From Chitinophaga cymbidii (GTDB taxonomy: Bacteria > Bacteroidota > Bacteroidia > Chitinophagales > Chitinophagaceae), in the NCBI RefSeq assembly GCF_007992715.1, contig NZ_BKAU01000004.1:558001-622000 (forward strand): a stretch of DNA of 64,000 bases, read 5' to 3'. Every line of letters begins with the position of its first letter. Position 1 is the first letter of the stretch. Made by a program: the position numbers and the translations under genes. This document shows, piece by piece, positions 14,592 to 23,275 of this stretch. The notes under the pieces are model-generated. The model searched no databases, was not told where the DNA came from, and saw only the letters and a program-made list of their open reading frames with translations.

Positions 14592-17500
14592 ATGAAATTA
14601 AACTTTAGTGGCGGAGCTTTCTATATACGAAAGCGCACATCAACCAAATTGTTCCAAGTTATGAAACTGACCACCTTTTTGCTGTTCGCCGCCTGTATGC
14701 AAATCAGTGCAAAAGGGCTTTCACAGCAGATCTCCATTTCAGAGCGGAACGCCCCGTTGAAAAAGGTGCTGAAGGAGGTCGCCCGGCAGGCGGGCATTTC
14801 CCTGGTGTATGACGAAGTTTTGTTATCCCGTTTGAAGCCTGTGACCGTTGAGCTTAAAAATGCCACCGTGCAGGAAGCGATGAGCACCTTGCTCAAAGAT
14901 CAGCCGGTAGCTTACAGCATCGACGGCAAACGTATTATTATCCGGCAGCCTGCGCCTGACGGCCGGGCGCCGGCGGACACGTCCATTACGGTCAGCGGCC
15001 GCGTCACCAATGATGCCGGAGAAGCCATCCCCGGCGTTACCGTGCGCATTGCCGGCACTTCGTCCGGCACGGCCTCCGATGCCAGCGGACGGTATTCCAT
15101 CCGTGTCCCGGGCGCCGGCGCTTCCCTGATCTTCAGCTTTCTCGGATATAACTCCCGCACGCTGAAAGTTTCCGGCAACAGCATGGACGTGAAGCTGCAG
15201 CTGTCTGAAACCGAGCTGACGGAAACGGTCGTGGTAGGCTACGGCGTGCAAAAGAAAAGTGTGGTGACAGGCGCCATTTCCAGCGTACGGGCGAAAGACC
15301 TGGAAGACATGCCCATCACCCGCCTCGAACAGGCGCTGCAAGGCCGTACCAGCGGTGTGACCATCGCGCAAAGCTCCGGCCAGCCCGGCTCCGGCGCCAC
15401 CGTTCGCGTACGCGGCATCACCACCTTCAATAATAATGATCCTTTGTGGGTAGTAGACGGCGTGGTGGTGGATAACGGCGGTATCGGCTATCTGAACCAG
15501 TATGATATTGAATCGATAGAAGTATTGAAAGACGCAGCCTCCCAGGCCATCTACGGCGCGCGCGCCGCGGCAGGCGTTATCCTGGTGACCACCAAAAAAG
15601 GAAAGGCCGGCAAGCTGACGGTCAACTATAACGGCTACTATGGCACCTCCGCGCCCGCCCGCAAGCTGAAGATGCTGGACGCCACACAGTATGCCACCCT
15701 GCGCAACGAAGCCTCCGTGGCGAAAGGCGACGGGATCGTATTTGCAGACCCGGCATCGCTCGGCAAGGGCACCGACTGGCAGGCGCAGATCTTCAACAAC
15801 AACGCGCAAAGACAAAATCACGAGATCAGCGTGAGCGGCGGCAATGAAAAATCCACATTCTATACTTCCTTCGGCTACTTGCAGCAGGAAGGGATCGTGG
15901 CCTCCGCCATCTCCAAATACAAACGCTTCAACATTCGTCTGAATTCCATTCACAAGCTCACGCCCTGGCTCGTTTTTGGCGAGAACGTTGGGTATGCGTA
16001 CGACAAGAACGTTGGCCTCGGCAATACGAACAGCGAATTCGGCGGCCCCCTCAGCTCCGCGATCAACCTCGACCCGATCACGCCGGTGGTCATCACAGAC
16101 CCCGCCGTGGCAGCCGCTTTCCCTTACACGGAACCCGGCGTGCGCAGGGATGCGATGGGCCGTCCCTATGGCATATCTTCCGATGTGACCCAGGAAATGA
16201 CCAACCCGCTGGCTTATATCACCACGCGCCTCGGCAACTACGGCTGGTCGCACAACATCGTGGGCAACACCTACCTGGAAGCCGAGCCCATAAAGGGATT
16301 GAAACTCCGTTCCACCCTCGGCGCCAAGATCGCTTTCTGGGGATCGGAATCCTTTACTCCTATATCTTATCTCAACTCGTCTACCATTTCATCCCGCACT
16401 TCCTTTAACCGCACCTTCAACAGCGGTTATAACTGGAACATAGAAAACACGATCTCTTACACCCGCTCCATCGGCGATCACAATTTCACCGTGCTGGCGG
16501 GGCAGGGCGCGTATATGGACAACCGCACGCGCAACACCAGCGTAACGTTCAATGATGTGCCGGCGGATAATTTTGACGATGCGTCCCTCAACTTCAAAGT
16601 GCCGGAAGACAAGCGGCTGACCAACGGCGGGGAAGGAGCGGACCATCGCATCGCCTCCCTGTTCGCAAGATTGAACTATAACTACAACGAGAAATACATG
16701 CTGGAAGCGATCGTTCGCCGCGACGGCTCTTCCCGCTTCGGCGCGAACAACAAGTTCGGCATATTCCCTTCCTTCTCCCTCGGCTGGGTAGCGTCCCGCG
16801 AAGACTTCTGGCCGGAGAACCAGGTGGTGACCTTCCTGAAGTTCCGTGGCGGTTACGGCGTGGTGGGGAATGATAACATCGGCGACTTCGCTTTCCTGTC
16901 CACCATCGGCAGCGGCAGGAACTATGCTATTGGCAATTCCGGCAGCTACTTTGTGGGGTACAGCCCCAATGCGCCCTCCAACCCCGATCTGAAATGGGAG
17001 GAAACCAGCCAGGCCAATATCGGCTTTGAAGCGACGGTATTGCGGAACATCACCGTGGCGTTCGACTGGTTCAAAAAAGCAACGAAAGACATCCTCCAGA
17101 ACCCGCGCATACCTTCCTATGTCGGCGCTATCTCCAATCCCGCCGCTAACGTGGCGGATATGGAGAACGCCGGCGTAGAACTGGAACTGGGATACCGCAA
17201 CAGCATCGGGGAATTTGATTTCTCGCTGAACGGCAACGTATCTTACCTAAAGAATAAAGTCACCAATCTCGGTGAGGGCATTGAATTCCTTTCCGGCGGC
17301 TCCAGCTTCCAGAATATGGGCGCCATTACCCGCACCGCCATCGGCCAGCCGATCAATTCTTTCTTCGGCTACCGCACGATGGGCATCTTCCAGACACAGG
17401 CCGAAGTGGATGCTTATGTAGGCAAAGACGGTACAAGGATCCAGCCGAATGCGAAGGCCGGTGACTTCCGTTGGGAAGACAGGAACGGCGATGGACAGAT

Positions 17501-18017
17501 CACGCCGGATGACCGCGATTTTATCGGCAACCCCACGCCCAAATGGACGTACGGCTTTACCGCCAACGCCGCTTACAAAGGTTTTGATATTGTGCTGTTC
17601 GGACAGGGCGCCGGCGGCAACCAGATATTCCAGGGGCTGCGCCGCCTGGACATTGCTAACGCGAACTGGCAAACGAAAGCGCTCAGCCGCTGGACAGGCC
17701 CGGGTACATCCAATGATCATCCCCGCCTCGTTACCAACGACCCGAACAAGAATTTCACCAACAACTCCGAATTCTACCTGGAAGATGGCAGCTACCTGCG
17801 CATCAAAACCCTCCAGCTGGGATACACCCTGCCCGGCGCCGTTACCAAAAGGATAGGGCTGGAAAGGCTGCGGGTGCATGTGATGAGCGAAAACCTCATT
17901 ACGTTCACGAAATACACCGGCTACGATCCCGAGATCGGCGGCGGCGTTTTCAGCATCGACCGCGGCATCTATCCGCAGGCGCGTTCTTTCATGTTCGGTT
18001 TGAACGCAACTTTCTAA
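14592..18017 (+). CDS. SusC/RagA TonB-dependent outer-membrane transporter with STN signalling domain
   Basis: 1141 residues. A leader with internal Met (MKLTTFLLFAACMQISAKGLSQ, about 24-45) serves as signal peptide. Then come an STN domain (about 46-115, NAPLKKVLKEVARQAGISLVYDEVLL), a carboxypeptidase-regulatory-like beta-sandwich (about 128-205, VSGRVTNDAGEAIPGVTVRI), the TonB plug (about 210-330, VVVGYGVQKKSVVTGAISSV ... VRVRGITTFNNNDPLWVVDG) and a 22-strand barrel ending QARSFMFGLNATF. It imports oligosaccharides captured by SusD. The STN domain and the sigma/FecR genes directly upstream show that it also signals substrate presence. An in-frame Met at 14661 could be an alternative start. 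Confidence 0.95.
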   Translation: MKLNFSGGAFYIRKRTSTKLFQVMKLTTFLLFAACMQISAKGLSQQISISERNAPLKKVLKEVARQAGISLVYDEVLLSRLKPVTVELKNATVQEAMSTLLKDQPVAYSIDGKRIIIRQPAPDGRAPADTSITVSGRVTNDAGEAIPGVTVRIAGTSSGTASDASGRYSIRVPGAGASLIFSFLGYNSRTLKVSGNSMDVKLQLSETELTETVVVGYGVQKKSVVTGAISSVRAKDLEDMPITRLEQALQGRTSGVTIAQSSGQPGSGATVRVRGITTFNNNDPLWVVDGVVVDNGGIGYLNQYDIESIEVLKDAASQAIYGARAAAGVILVTTKKGKAGKLTVNYNGYYGTSAPARKLKMLDATQYATLRNEASVAKGDGIVFADPASLGKGTDWQAQIFNNNAQRQNHEISVSGGNEKSTFYTSFGYLQQEGIVASAISKYKRFNIRLNSIHKLTPWLVFGENVGYAYDKNVGLGNTNSEFGGPLSSAINLDPITPVVITDPAVAAAFPYTEPGVRRDAMGRPYGISSDVTQEMTNPLAYITTRLGNYGWSHNIVGNTYLEAEPIKGLKLRSTLGAKIAFWGSESFTPISYLNSSTISSRTSFNRTFNSGYNWNIENTISYTRSIGDHNFTVLAGQGAYMDNRTRNTSVTFNDVPADNFDDASLNFKVPEDKRLTNGGEGADHRIASLFARLNYNYNEKYMLEAIVRRDGSSRFGANNKFGIFPSFSLGWVASREDFWPENQVVTFLKFRGGYGVVGNDNIGDFAFLSTIGSGRNYAIGNSGSYFVGYSPNAPSNPDLKWEETSQANIGFEATVLRNITVAFDWFKKATKDILQNPRIPSYVGAISNPAANVADMENAGVELELGYRNSIGEFDFSLNGNVSYLKNKVTNLGEGIEFLSGGSSFQNMGAITRTAIGQPINSFFGYRTMGIFQTQAEVDAYVGKDGTRIQPNAKAGDFRWEDRNGDGQITPDDRDFIGNPTPKWTYGFTANAAYKGFDIVLFGQGAGGNQIFQGLRRLDIANANWQTKALSRWTGPGTSNDHPRLVTNDPNKNFTNNSEFYLEDGSYLRIKTLQLGYTLPGAVTKRIGLERLRVHVMSENLITFTKYTGYDPEIGGGVFSIDRGIYPQARSFMFGLNATF

Positions 18018-18037
18018 TCACTTAAAGCAGATCAACA

Positions 18038-19591
18038 ATGAAGAGAAAATACATTCCATTCATCATCATACTGGCGGCAGGACTGCAAATGACAAGCGGG
18101 TGCGGCACGAAGTTCCTGGACGTAAAACCAAGAGGTCTTGATCTCGAATCGAATTATTACCGCAACGAAACGGAAGCGTTCAACGGGCTGGTGGCGGCAT
18201 ACGATGTTGTCGGCTGGCAGGGCGGCGGTTACGTTACGCGGGTAGGCGCTTTCGATGCCGCGTCAGACGACCATTTCGCGGGTGGTGGTAACTCCACCGA
18301 CATCAACGACCTGCAGGTGATCGACAACTATACACTGACACCGGAGATCGGGCCGCATAACGAGCTGTGGAGAAAAGGATTTTCAGGCGTGTTCCGCTCC
18401 AATGTGATCCTTTCAAAATTGCCGGACGTGCCGATGGATGAAAACCGCAAGAAACGTTTCATCGCTGAGGCGAGATTTCTGCGCGCCTATTTTTATTTCG
18501 ACCTGGTGCGCATGTTCAAGAACGTGCCGCTGTTCACCGAGCCCGTTTCCACCAGCGAAATGTACGACGTGCTGCAGGCGCCGCCCGCAGATGTATACAA
18601 GCTGATCGAAGATGATCTCCGCGCCGCGATAGACGAACCCAATCTGCCGGACCAGGTGCCGGTTGCTTCGGAAGGGGGCAGGGCCACCAAAGGCGCCGCG
18701 CATGCGCTGCTCGGGAAAGTATATCTCTACCAGGAAAAATGGGCTCCCGCCGCCGCTGAATTTGCAGAGGTGAACGGCGCAACGCCGGGACAGGCCAATG
18801 CCAAATACGGGTACAAGCTGCTGGAAAATTTCGGCGACCTCTGGAAGTCCGACAACGCCAGCAAATTCAACAGCGAATCCGTTTTCGAAATTGCCTTTAC
18901 GTCCACTTCCGCCGGTACCTGGGATTGTGTGGCCTGTACGGAAGGGAATGTGCTGAACATCCTCGTTGGCCCGCGTGGCTACAATGCCCTGCAGGCAGGC
19001 GCTCCGGATTATGTTTCCGGCTGGAGCTTCCTCACCGTTACGCAAGACCTTTTTGACGTGATGCACTTTGATCCGCGTTACCGGTATACCATCGCGAACC
19101 TTGACAGCCTGGAAGCGAACGGCATCGCCTCCTATCAGAAAGCGCATAACAATACCGGCTATTTCCTCGAAAAATTCGCCGGCCGCGTATCCAATCAGAC
19201 GCAGGGCGGCGGCTCCAAGGAGCTGAACTATCCGCAGAACCTTTACGAGATCAGGCTGGCGGATACCTATCTCATGGAAGCGGAAGCGCTGGTGCGCAAC
19301 GGTGAAAGCGGCGCTGCGGGCACACGTTCCTACAACCTGCTGAATGCGGTGCGTGCGCGCGTGGGACTGACCGCTATCCCCGCCACGATCGAGAACATCT
19401 TCCTGGAAAGAAGGCTGGAACTGGCCGGCGAAGGCCACCGCTGGTTCGACCTTGTGCGCTCCGGGCAGGCAGCGGCGGTGCTCGGTCCACTCGGCTTCAA
19501 GCCGGAAAGGCATTCCATTCTGCCGATACCCTTGCTGGAACTGGAGAACACAAAAATGGAACAAAGCAAGGAATGGGGAGGAACAAAATAA
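18038..19591 (+). CDS. SusD/RagB surface lipoprotein
   Basis: 517 residues, typical SusD length. Lipoprotein signal MKRKYIPFIIILAAGLQMTSGC, then the SusD N-terminal fold (LDVKPRGLDLESNYYRNETEAFNGLVAAYD), TPR-like helices (FLRAYFYFDLVRMFKNVPLF) and the C-terminal SusD signature (LNAVRARVGLTAI, FLERRLELAGEGHRWFDLVR, LPIPLLELENTKMEQSKEWGG). It lies on the outer surface as the lid of the SusC barrel and binds the oligosaccharide. It is 20 bases downstream of SusC in the same operon. The specific glycan is inferred from the downstream GH16 and GH30 genes to be a beta-1,3/1,6-glucan. Confidence 0.95.
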   Translation: MKRKYIPFIIILAAGLQMTSGCGTKFLDVKPRGLDLESNYYRNETEAFNGLVAAYDVVGWQGGGYVTRVGAFDAASDDHFAGGGNSTDINDLQVIDNYTLTPEIGPHNELWRKGFSGVFRSNVILSKLPDVPMDENRKKRFIAEARFLRAYFYFDLVRMFKNVPLFTEPVSTSEMYDVLQAPPADVYKLIEDDLRAAIDEPNLPDQVPVASEGGRATKGAAHALLGKVYLYQEKWAPAAAEFAEVNGATPGQANAKYGYKLLENFGDLWKSDNASKFNSESVFEIAFTSTSAGTWDCVACTEGNVLNILVGPRGYNALQAGAPDYVSGWSFLTVTQDLFDVMHFDPRYRYTIANLDSLEANGIASYQKAHNNTGYFLEKFAGRVSNQTQGGGSKELNYPQNLYEIRLADTYLMEAEALVRNGESGAAGTRSYNLLNAVRARVGLTAIPATIENIFLERRLELAGEGHRWFDLVRSGQAAAVLGPLGFKPERHSILPIPLLELENTKMEQSKEWGGTK

Positions 19592-19618
19592 TCAGGCTAT
19601 CACTTTCAAATCAATATC

Positions 19619-20449
19619 ATGCGATCTTTATATATTATCGGGTGCGCACTGCTTTTCGCGGCCTGCTCCCCGGAAGCTTCCACCACACCTTTGCATCCCA
19701 TACCGGAGGCAACATTCAGCGCAACGCCCTTGCCGGACAATGCCAACAAGATCGTCGTGAAAAGCACGACGCCCGGCGGGTTCCTCTGGCTCTGGAACTT
19801 TGGCACGAACGGCACGGCGCGCCGTGAACAGGATACCCTGTCGTTCTCCAAAAAAGGAGAATACACCATTCAGCTGACCGTGTTCACACAAGGGGGCTAT
19901 GCCACCACCGCGCAGAAAGTGAACATCGCCAACGACATGCCGGCGGTGGATATTCTGAAGGGCGGCGATATGTCCGCCGGCAGCGAAACCTTCTGGCCGC
20001 TGCTGAATACCGGCGGAACGCAAACCACCATTGTCGTTGCGGACGGCGTGCTTAAGTTTTCCAGCGCCGGCGGTACCAATGGCGCCGTTTACCAGGCCAT
20101 CACCGTGAAAAAAGGCAGGGAATACACTTTCGCCGCGGATATCAAAGGCGGCGGCGCCGTGGAAACCTGGTTTGAAGTGATCTTCGGGACCACGGCGCCC
20201 GAGCAGGGCAAGGACTATTCCGGCACCACGCTTATTGCCATGAATACCTGGGCAGGATGCGGAAACATGCCGTTCAACGGTGCGTTCGTGGGCATCGGTT
20301 GCGAAGGCGTGGGAAAAAGTGACGGCAAGATAAAATTTGATAAGGACGGCACCGTTTATATGGTGATCAAAGGCGGCAGCACCGGCGCCGGCACCATGGG
20401 GCCGGACGGTATTACGCTTGACAACGTGCAGTTCCTGGAAGAACAATAA
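19619..20449 (+). CDS. PKD-domain surface glycan-binding lipoprotein
   Basis: 276 residues, lipoprotein signal MRSLYIIGCALLFAAC (Cys16). A PKD beta-sandwich at about 35-105 (GGFLWLWNFGTNG ... TLSFSKKGEYTIQLTVFTQGG) is followed by a beta-sandwich of carbohydrate-binding-module type (about 115-276, FKV-type strands AVYQAITVKKGREYTFAADI, DGITLDNVQFLEEQ). It occupies the position of SusE/SusF-like surface glycan-binding proteins in beta-glucan PULs, between SusD and the enzymes. Spacing to SusD is 27 bases and to GH16 is 26 bases, so it is in one operon. Binding to beta-glucan is inferred from context, not from a recognised binding residue. Confidence 0.82.
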   Translation: MRSLYIIGCALLFAACSPEASTTPLHPIPEATFSATPLPDNANKIVVKSTTPGGFLWLWNFGTNGTARREQDTLSFSKKGEYTIQLTVFTQGGYATTAQKVNIANDMPAVDILKGGDMSAGSETFWPLLNTGGTQTTIVVADGVLKFSSAGGTNGAVYQAITVKKGREYTFAADIKGGGAVETWFEVIFGTTAPEQGKDYSGTTLIAMNTWAGCGNMPFNGAFVGIGCEGVGKSDGKIKFDKDGTVYMVIKGGSTGAGTMGPDGITLDNVQFLEEQ

Positions 20450-20475
20450 TCCTGATATCATCTAAATATCCAACG

Positions 20476-21336
20476 ATGAAAATACTGCAATACACGCTGG
20501 GCCTGCTGATAGGGCTGCATGTGACAGCCTGCTCCGGCCAGGAGAAAGATACGGTCAGCGCCCCGGTTCCCCCGGCCGCGCAAGGCCCGCAGGATAAAGG
20601 CTGGAGCTTTGAAACAACACCGGTATGGCAGGATGAATTCGATTATACCGGCCTGCCCGACACCACCAAATGGGGATACGACATCGGCGGAAGCGGGTGG
20701 GGCAACAACGAGCTGCAGTATTATACGAACAGCATCAACAACGTCTTCGCCGGCAACGGCGTGCTGACCATTGCGGCCAGGAAGGAAGCCTTTGGCGGCC
20801 GCCAGTACACGTCCACCCGCCTGATCTCCAAAGGCAAAGGCGATTTCCTGTACGGGCGCTTCGAGATCAAAGCAAAGCTGCCGCAGGGCAGGGGCACATG
20901 GCCTGCTATCTGGATGCTGCCGACCGACTGGGCGTACGGCGGCTGGCCGAAGTCCGGGGAGATAGACATCATGGAACATGTAGGCTACGATACCAACAAA
21001 GTGCATATCAGCGTACATACCGAAGCCTATTATTTCAAGATCGGCACACACAAGACCAGCACCAAAGTGATAGAACAGGCCATGCACAAGTTCCATCTCT
21101 ATCGTGTGGACTGGACGCCGTACGCCATCCGTGGTTATATCGATGATGTGCTGATCTATCAGTTTATCAATGAAGGGAAGGGGTACAAGGTCTGGCCGTT
21201 CGACAAACGTTTTCATCTGCTCCTGAACATTGCCATCGGTGGCGATTGGGGCGGGCAGCAGGGTGTGGACGATACGATCTTTCCAACCAGCATGGAAATC
21301 GATTATGTAAGAGTGTATAAAATGATCGACAAATGA
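20476..21336 (+). CDS. GH16 beta-glucanase (laminarinase-like) lipoprotein
   Basis: 286 residues with lipoprotein signal ending TAC (Cys19). The catalytic motif SGEIDIMEHVG contains the nucleophile Glu162, Asp164 and acid/base Glu167; this ExDxM-E arrangement is the one of the laminarinase/lichenase branch. Substrate-cleft tryptophans such as GTWPAIWMLP and the WGNNELQYYT segment also match. It cleaves internal beta-1,3 (or mixed 1,3/1,4) glucan bonds, probably at the cell surface. It overlaps the next gene by 4 bases (ATGA), showing translational coupling. Confidence 0.93.
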   Translation: MKILQYTLGLLIGLHVTACSGQEKDTVSAPVPPAAQGPQDKGWSFETTPVWQDEFDYTGLPDTTKWGYDIGGSGWGNNELQYYTNSINNVFAGNGVLTIAARKEAFGGRQYTSTRLISKGKGDFLYGRFEIKAKLPQGRGTWPAIWMLPTDWAYGGWPKSGEIDIMEHVGYDTNKVHISVHTEAYYFKIGTHKTSTKVIEQAMHKFHLYRVDWTPYAIRGYIDDVLIYQFINEGKGYKVWPFDKRFHLLLNIAIGGDWGGQQGVDDTIFPTSMEIDYVRVYKMIDK

Positions 21337-22787
21337 GCAACAAAATATTAACGGCCATCGCATCATTGCTGCTGTCTGTGACGCTTTCGTCCGCCAGCTG
21401 CAAGGGCGGCGGCGGCGACAAGCCCGATCCGGTTGACCCGCCGGAAACCGGCCCCGTTAAATCCGACGTAGCGGTATGGCTGACAAAGCCGGACAGATCG
21501 GTGCTCTTTGCATCGCAGAAGACGGCGATGGTATTTAAAGATACTTTTAACGTGTATCCCACGATCAACATCGATGAAACACAAACCTTCCAGCAGATCG
21601 ACGGCTTCGGCTACACGCTGACCGGCGGCAGCGCCACGTTGATCAATGCATTGCCCGCATCCACGAAAGATGCGCTGCTCGAAGAGCTGTTCCACTGGGA
21701 CAGCACCTTCATCGGCGTCAGCTACCTGCGCATCAGCATCGGCGCGTCCGACCTCAGCGCTGAAACATTTACCTACAACGATCTTCCGGCCGGTCAAACC
21801 GACGAAGACATGGCGCATTTTTCCATCGCAAAGGAGCAGAAAGACCTGGTCCCGGTATTGAAAAAGATCGTAGCGCTGTACCCGCAGATCAAAATACTCG
21901 GCTCGCCGTGGAGCGCGCCGGTGTGGATGAAGACCAACAACGCATTCATAGGCGGCAGCCTCAAACCGGAATATTATGCGGCCTATGCGAAATACTTCGT
22001 AAAGTACATCCAGGCGATGAAAGCCGAAGGCATTACGATCGATGCGATCACCCCGCAGAACGAGCCGCTGCATGGCGGCAACAACCCGAGCATGGTCATG
22101 CAGGCGGCGGAGCAGGCGGACTTCATCAAAAACCACCTCGGTCCCGCTTTCAGGGACGCGGGTATCACCACAAAGATCATCGTGTACGATCATAATGCGG
22201 ACCGTCCGGATTACCCGGTGGACATCCTGAAAGATCCCGCCGCGAATGCCTTTGTAGACGGCTCGGCCTTTCATCTCTATGGCGGTCAGATATCCGCGCT
22301 GACGCAGGTCCATAATGCTTATCCCGACAAACACATCTATTTCACGGAGCAATGGGTGGGCGGCCCCGGCAATTTTGGTGGCGACCTGCAATGGCACGTC
22401 AAGAACCTGATCATCGGCGCCACCCGCAACTGGAGCCGCAATGTGCTGGAATGGAACCTGGCGGCAAACCCTTCTTATGATCCGCATACGCCGGGCGGTT
22501 GCAGTACCTGCCTTGGCGCGCTGACTGTTTCCGGCGCCAGTATAACCAGGAATGTGTCGTATTACATCATCGCCCATGCCGCTAAATTCGTGCGTCCGGG
22601 ATCGGTGCGCATCGGATCGGATAATCCCGGTACGCTGGAAAACGTAGCGTTTAAAACCCCGGATGGAAAGAAAGTGCTGATCGTGCTGAACGACGGCAAC
22701 GTACCACAAAAGTTCAACATCAGGTATAATGGTAAGATCGTAACAGGCGAGCTGGTTAACGGCAGCGTCGCAACGTATGTTTGGTAA
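21333..22787 (+). CDS. GH30 glycoside hydrolase (beta-1,6-glucanase-like) lipoprotein
   Basis: 484 residues; lipoprotein signal MSNKILTAIASLLLSVTLSSASC. TIM barrel with side beta domain typical of GH30: IDGFGYTLTGGSATLINALP near the start, acid/base Glu244 in ITPQNEPLHGG, nucleophile Glu339 in IYFTEQWVG, and a C-terminal beta-sandwich (ENVAFKTPDGKKVLIVLNDG). Within GH30 the layout fits the subfamily of beta-1,6-glucanases and glucosylceramidases; with GH16 next to it a beta-1,6-glucanase acting on branches of laminarin or fungal glucan is most likely. This is the last gene of the PUL, followed by a terminator. Confidence 0.92.
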   Translation: MSNKILTAIASLLLSVTLSSASCKGGGGDKPDPVDPPETGPVKSDVAVWLTKPDRSVLFASQKTAMVFKDTFNVYPTINIDETQTFQQIDGFGYTLTGGSATLINALPASTKDALLEELFHWDSTFIGVSYLRISIGASDLSAETFTYNDLPAGQTDEDMAHFSIAKEQKDLVPVLKKIVALYPQIKILGSPWSAPVWMKTNNAFIGGSLKPEYYAAYAKYFVKYIQAMKAEGITIDAITPQNEPLHGGNNPSMVMQAAEQADFIKNHLGPAFRDAGITTKIIVYDHNADRPDYPVDILKDPAANAFVDGSAFHLYGGQISALTQVHNAYPDKHIYFTEQWVGGPGNFGGDLQWHVKNLIIGATRNWSRNVLEWNLAANPSYDPHTPGGCSTCLGALTVSGASITRNVSYYIIAHAAKFVRPGSVRIGSDNPGTLENVAFKTPDGKKVLIVLNDGNVPQKFNIRYNGKIVTGELVNGSVATYVW

Positions 22788-22813
22788 TAATCATTAGGTT
22801 GATGAATGAGCAA

Positions 22814-22841
22814 AGCTTCCGGTTCTCCGGAGGCTTTTTTT
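22814..22841 (+). terminator. intrinsic terminator after the beta-glucan PUL
   Basis: agcttccgg (22814-22822) pairs with ccggaggct (22827-22835) with one G-U pair and a 4-base loop, then a run of T. It lies 27 bases after the GH30 stop. Confidence 0.8.
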
Positions 22842-22923
22842 ATGTGAATGCTTACATGAGTTGAAATTTTTTTTGGTGGGAATTAAAAATATTTTAATTT
22901 ACAGTTAGTGTTAACCTAAATTG

Positions 22924-22931
22924 TATCTTTG
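22924..22931 (+). promoter_or_regulatory. -7 promoter element of the higBA pair
   Basis: TATCTTTG, a perfect TAnnTTTG match, ends 2 bases before the GTG start at 22934. The transcript should begin inside or at the start codon. The upstream stretch 22861-22920 is very AT-rich, which suits an autoregulated toxin-antitoxin promoter. Confidence 0.6.
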
Positions 22932-22933
22932 TA

Positions 22934-23275
22934 GTGAATATCACATTTGCAGACCGGAAACTCGGAAAATTGATCACTAACGATCGAAGGCTGGATCAGG
23001 CTTTAGGAAAGATCAGAGCAGATAAATTACGGTTGAGGCTGGCACAGTTACAAGCTGCTGAAACCCTTGAGGATGTACGTTATCTGGCGGGTGGCTATCA
23101 TCAGCTGAAAAATGATCGTAAAGGCCAGTGGGCCTGTGATCTGGATCAACCCTACCGGTTGGTTTTCAAGCCACACGAAGATCCTATTCCCATGAACGAT
23201 AACGGGCAATGCACCTGGATTGAGATCACGGGCGTAGAAGTTTTGGAAATTGTAAACTATCATAAAGAGAAATGA
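22934..23275 (+). CDS. higB: HigB/RelE-type toxin
   Basis: 113 residues starting with GTG (VNITFADRKLGKLITNDRRL); that start aligns with the N-terminus of the 'killer protein' branch of RelE/ParE toxins, and no in-frame ATG lies nearby. The fold signature is L-R-x-R-L-x-x-L-x-A-A-x-T-L-E-D-V and the C-terminal HQLKNDRKGQWACDLDQPYRLVFKP followed by VEVLEIVNYHK, with basic and His residues expected for ribosome-dependent mRNA cleavage. The stop overlaps the antitoxin start by 4 bases (ATGA), the usual toxin-first HigBA order. The promoter at 22924-22931 is almost on the start codon. Confidence 0.85.
   Translation: MNITFADRKLGKLITNDRRLDQALGKIRADKLRLRLAQLQAAETLEDVRYLAGGYHQLKNDRKGQWACDLDQPYRLVFKPHEDPIPMNDNGQCTWIEITGVEVLEIVNYHKEK

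Noticed and set aside
14823..16253. 476-codon reverse-strand frame inside the first SusC gene
   Set aside because: Lies opposite a well-supported SusC; low-complexity Gly/Ala/His composition typical of antisense reading.
21363..22709. 448-codon reverse-strand frame opposite the GH30 gene
   Set aside because: Antisense to an intact GH30 with both catalytic glutamates; no motif of its own.
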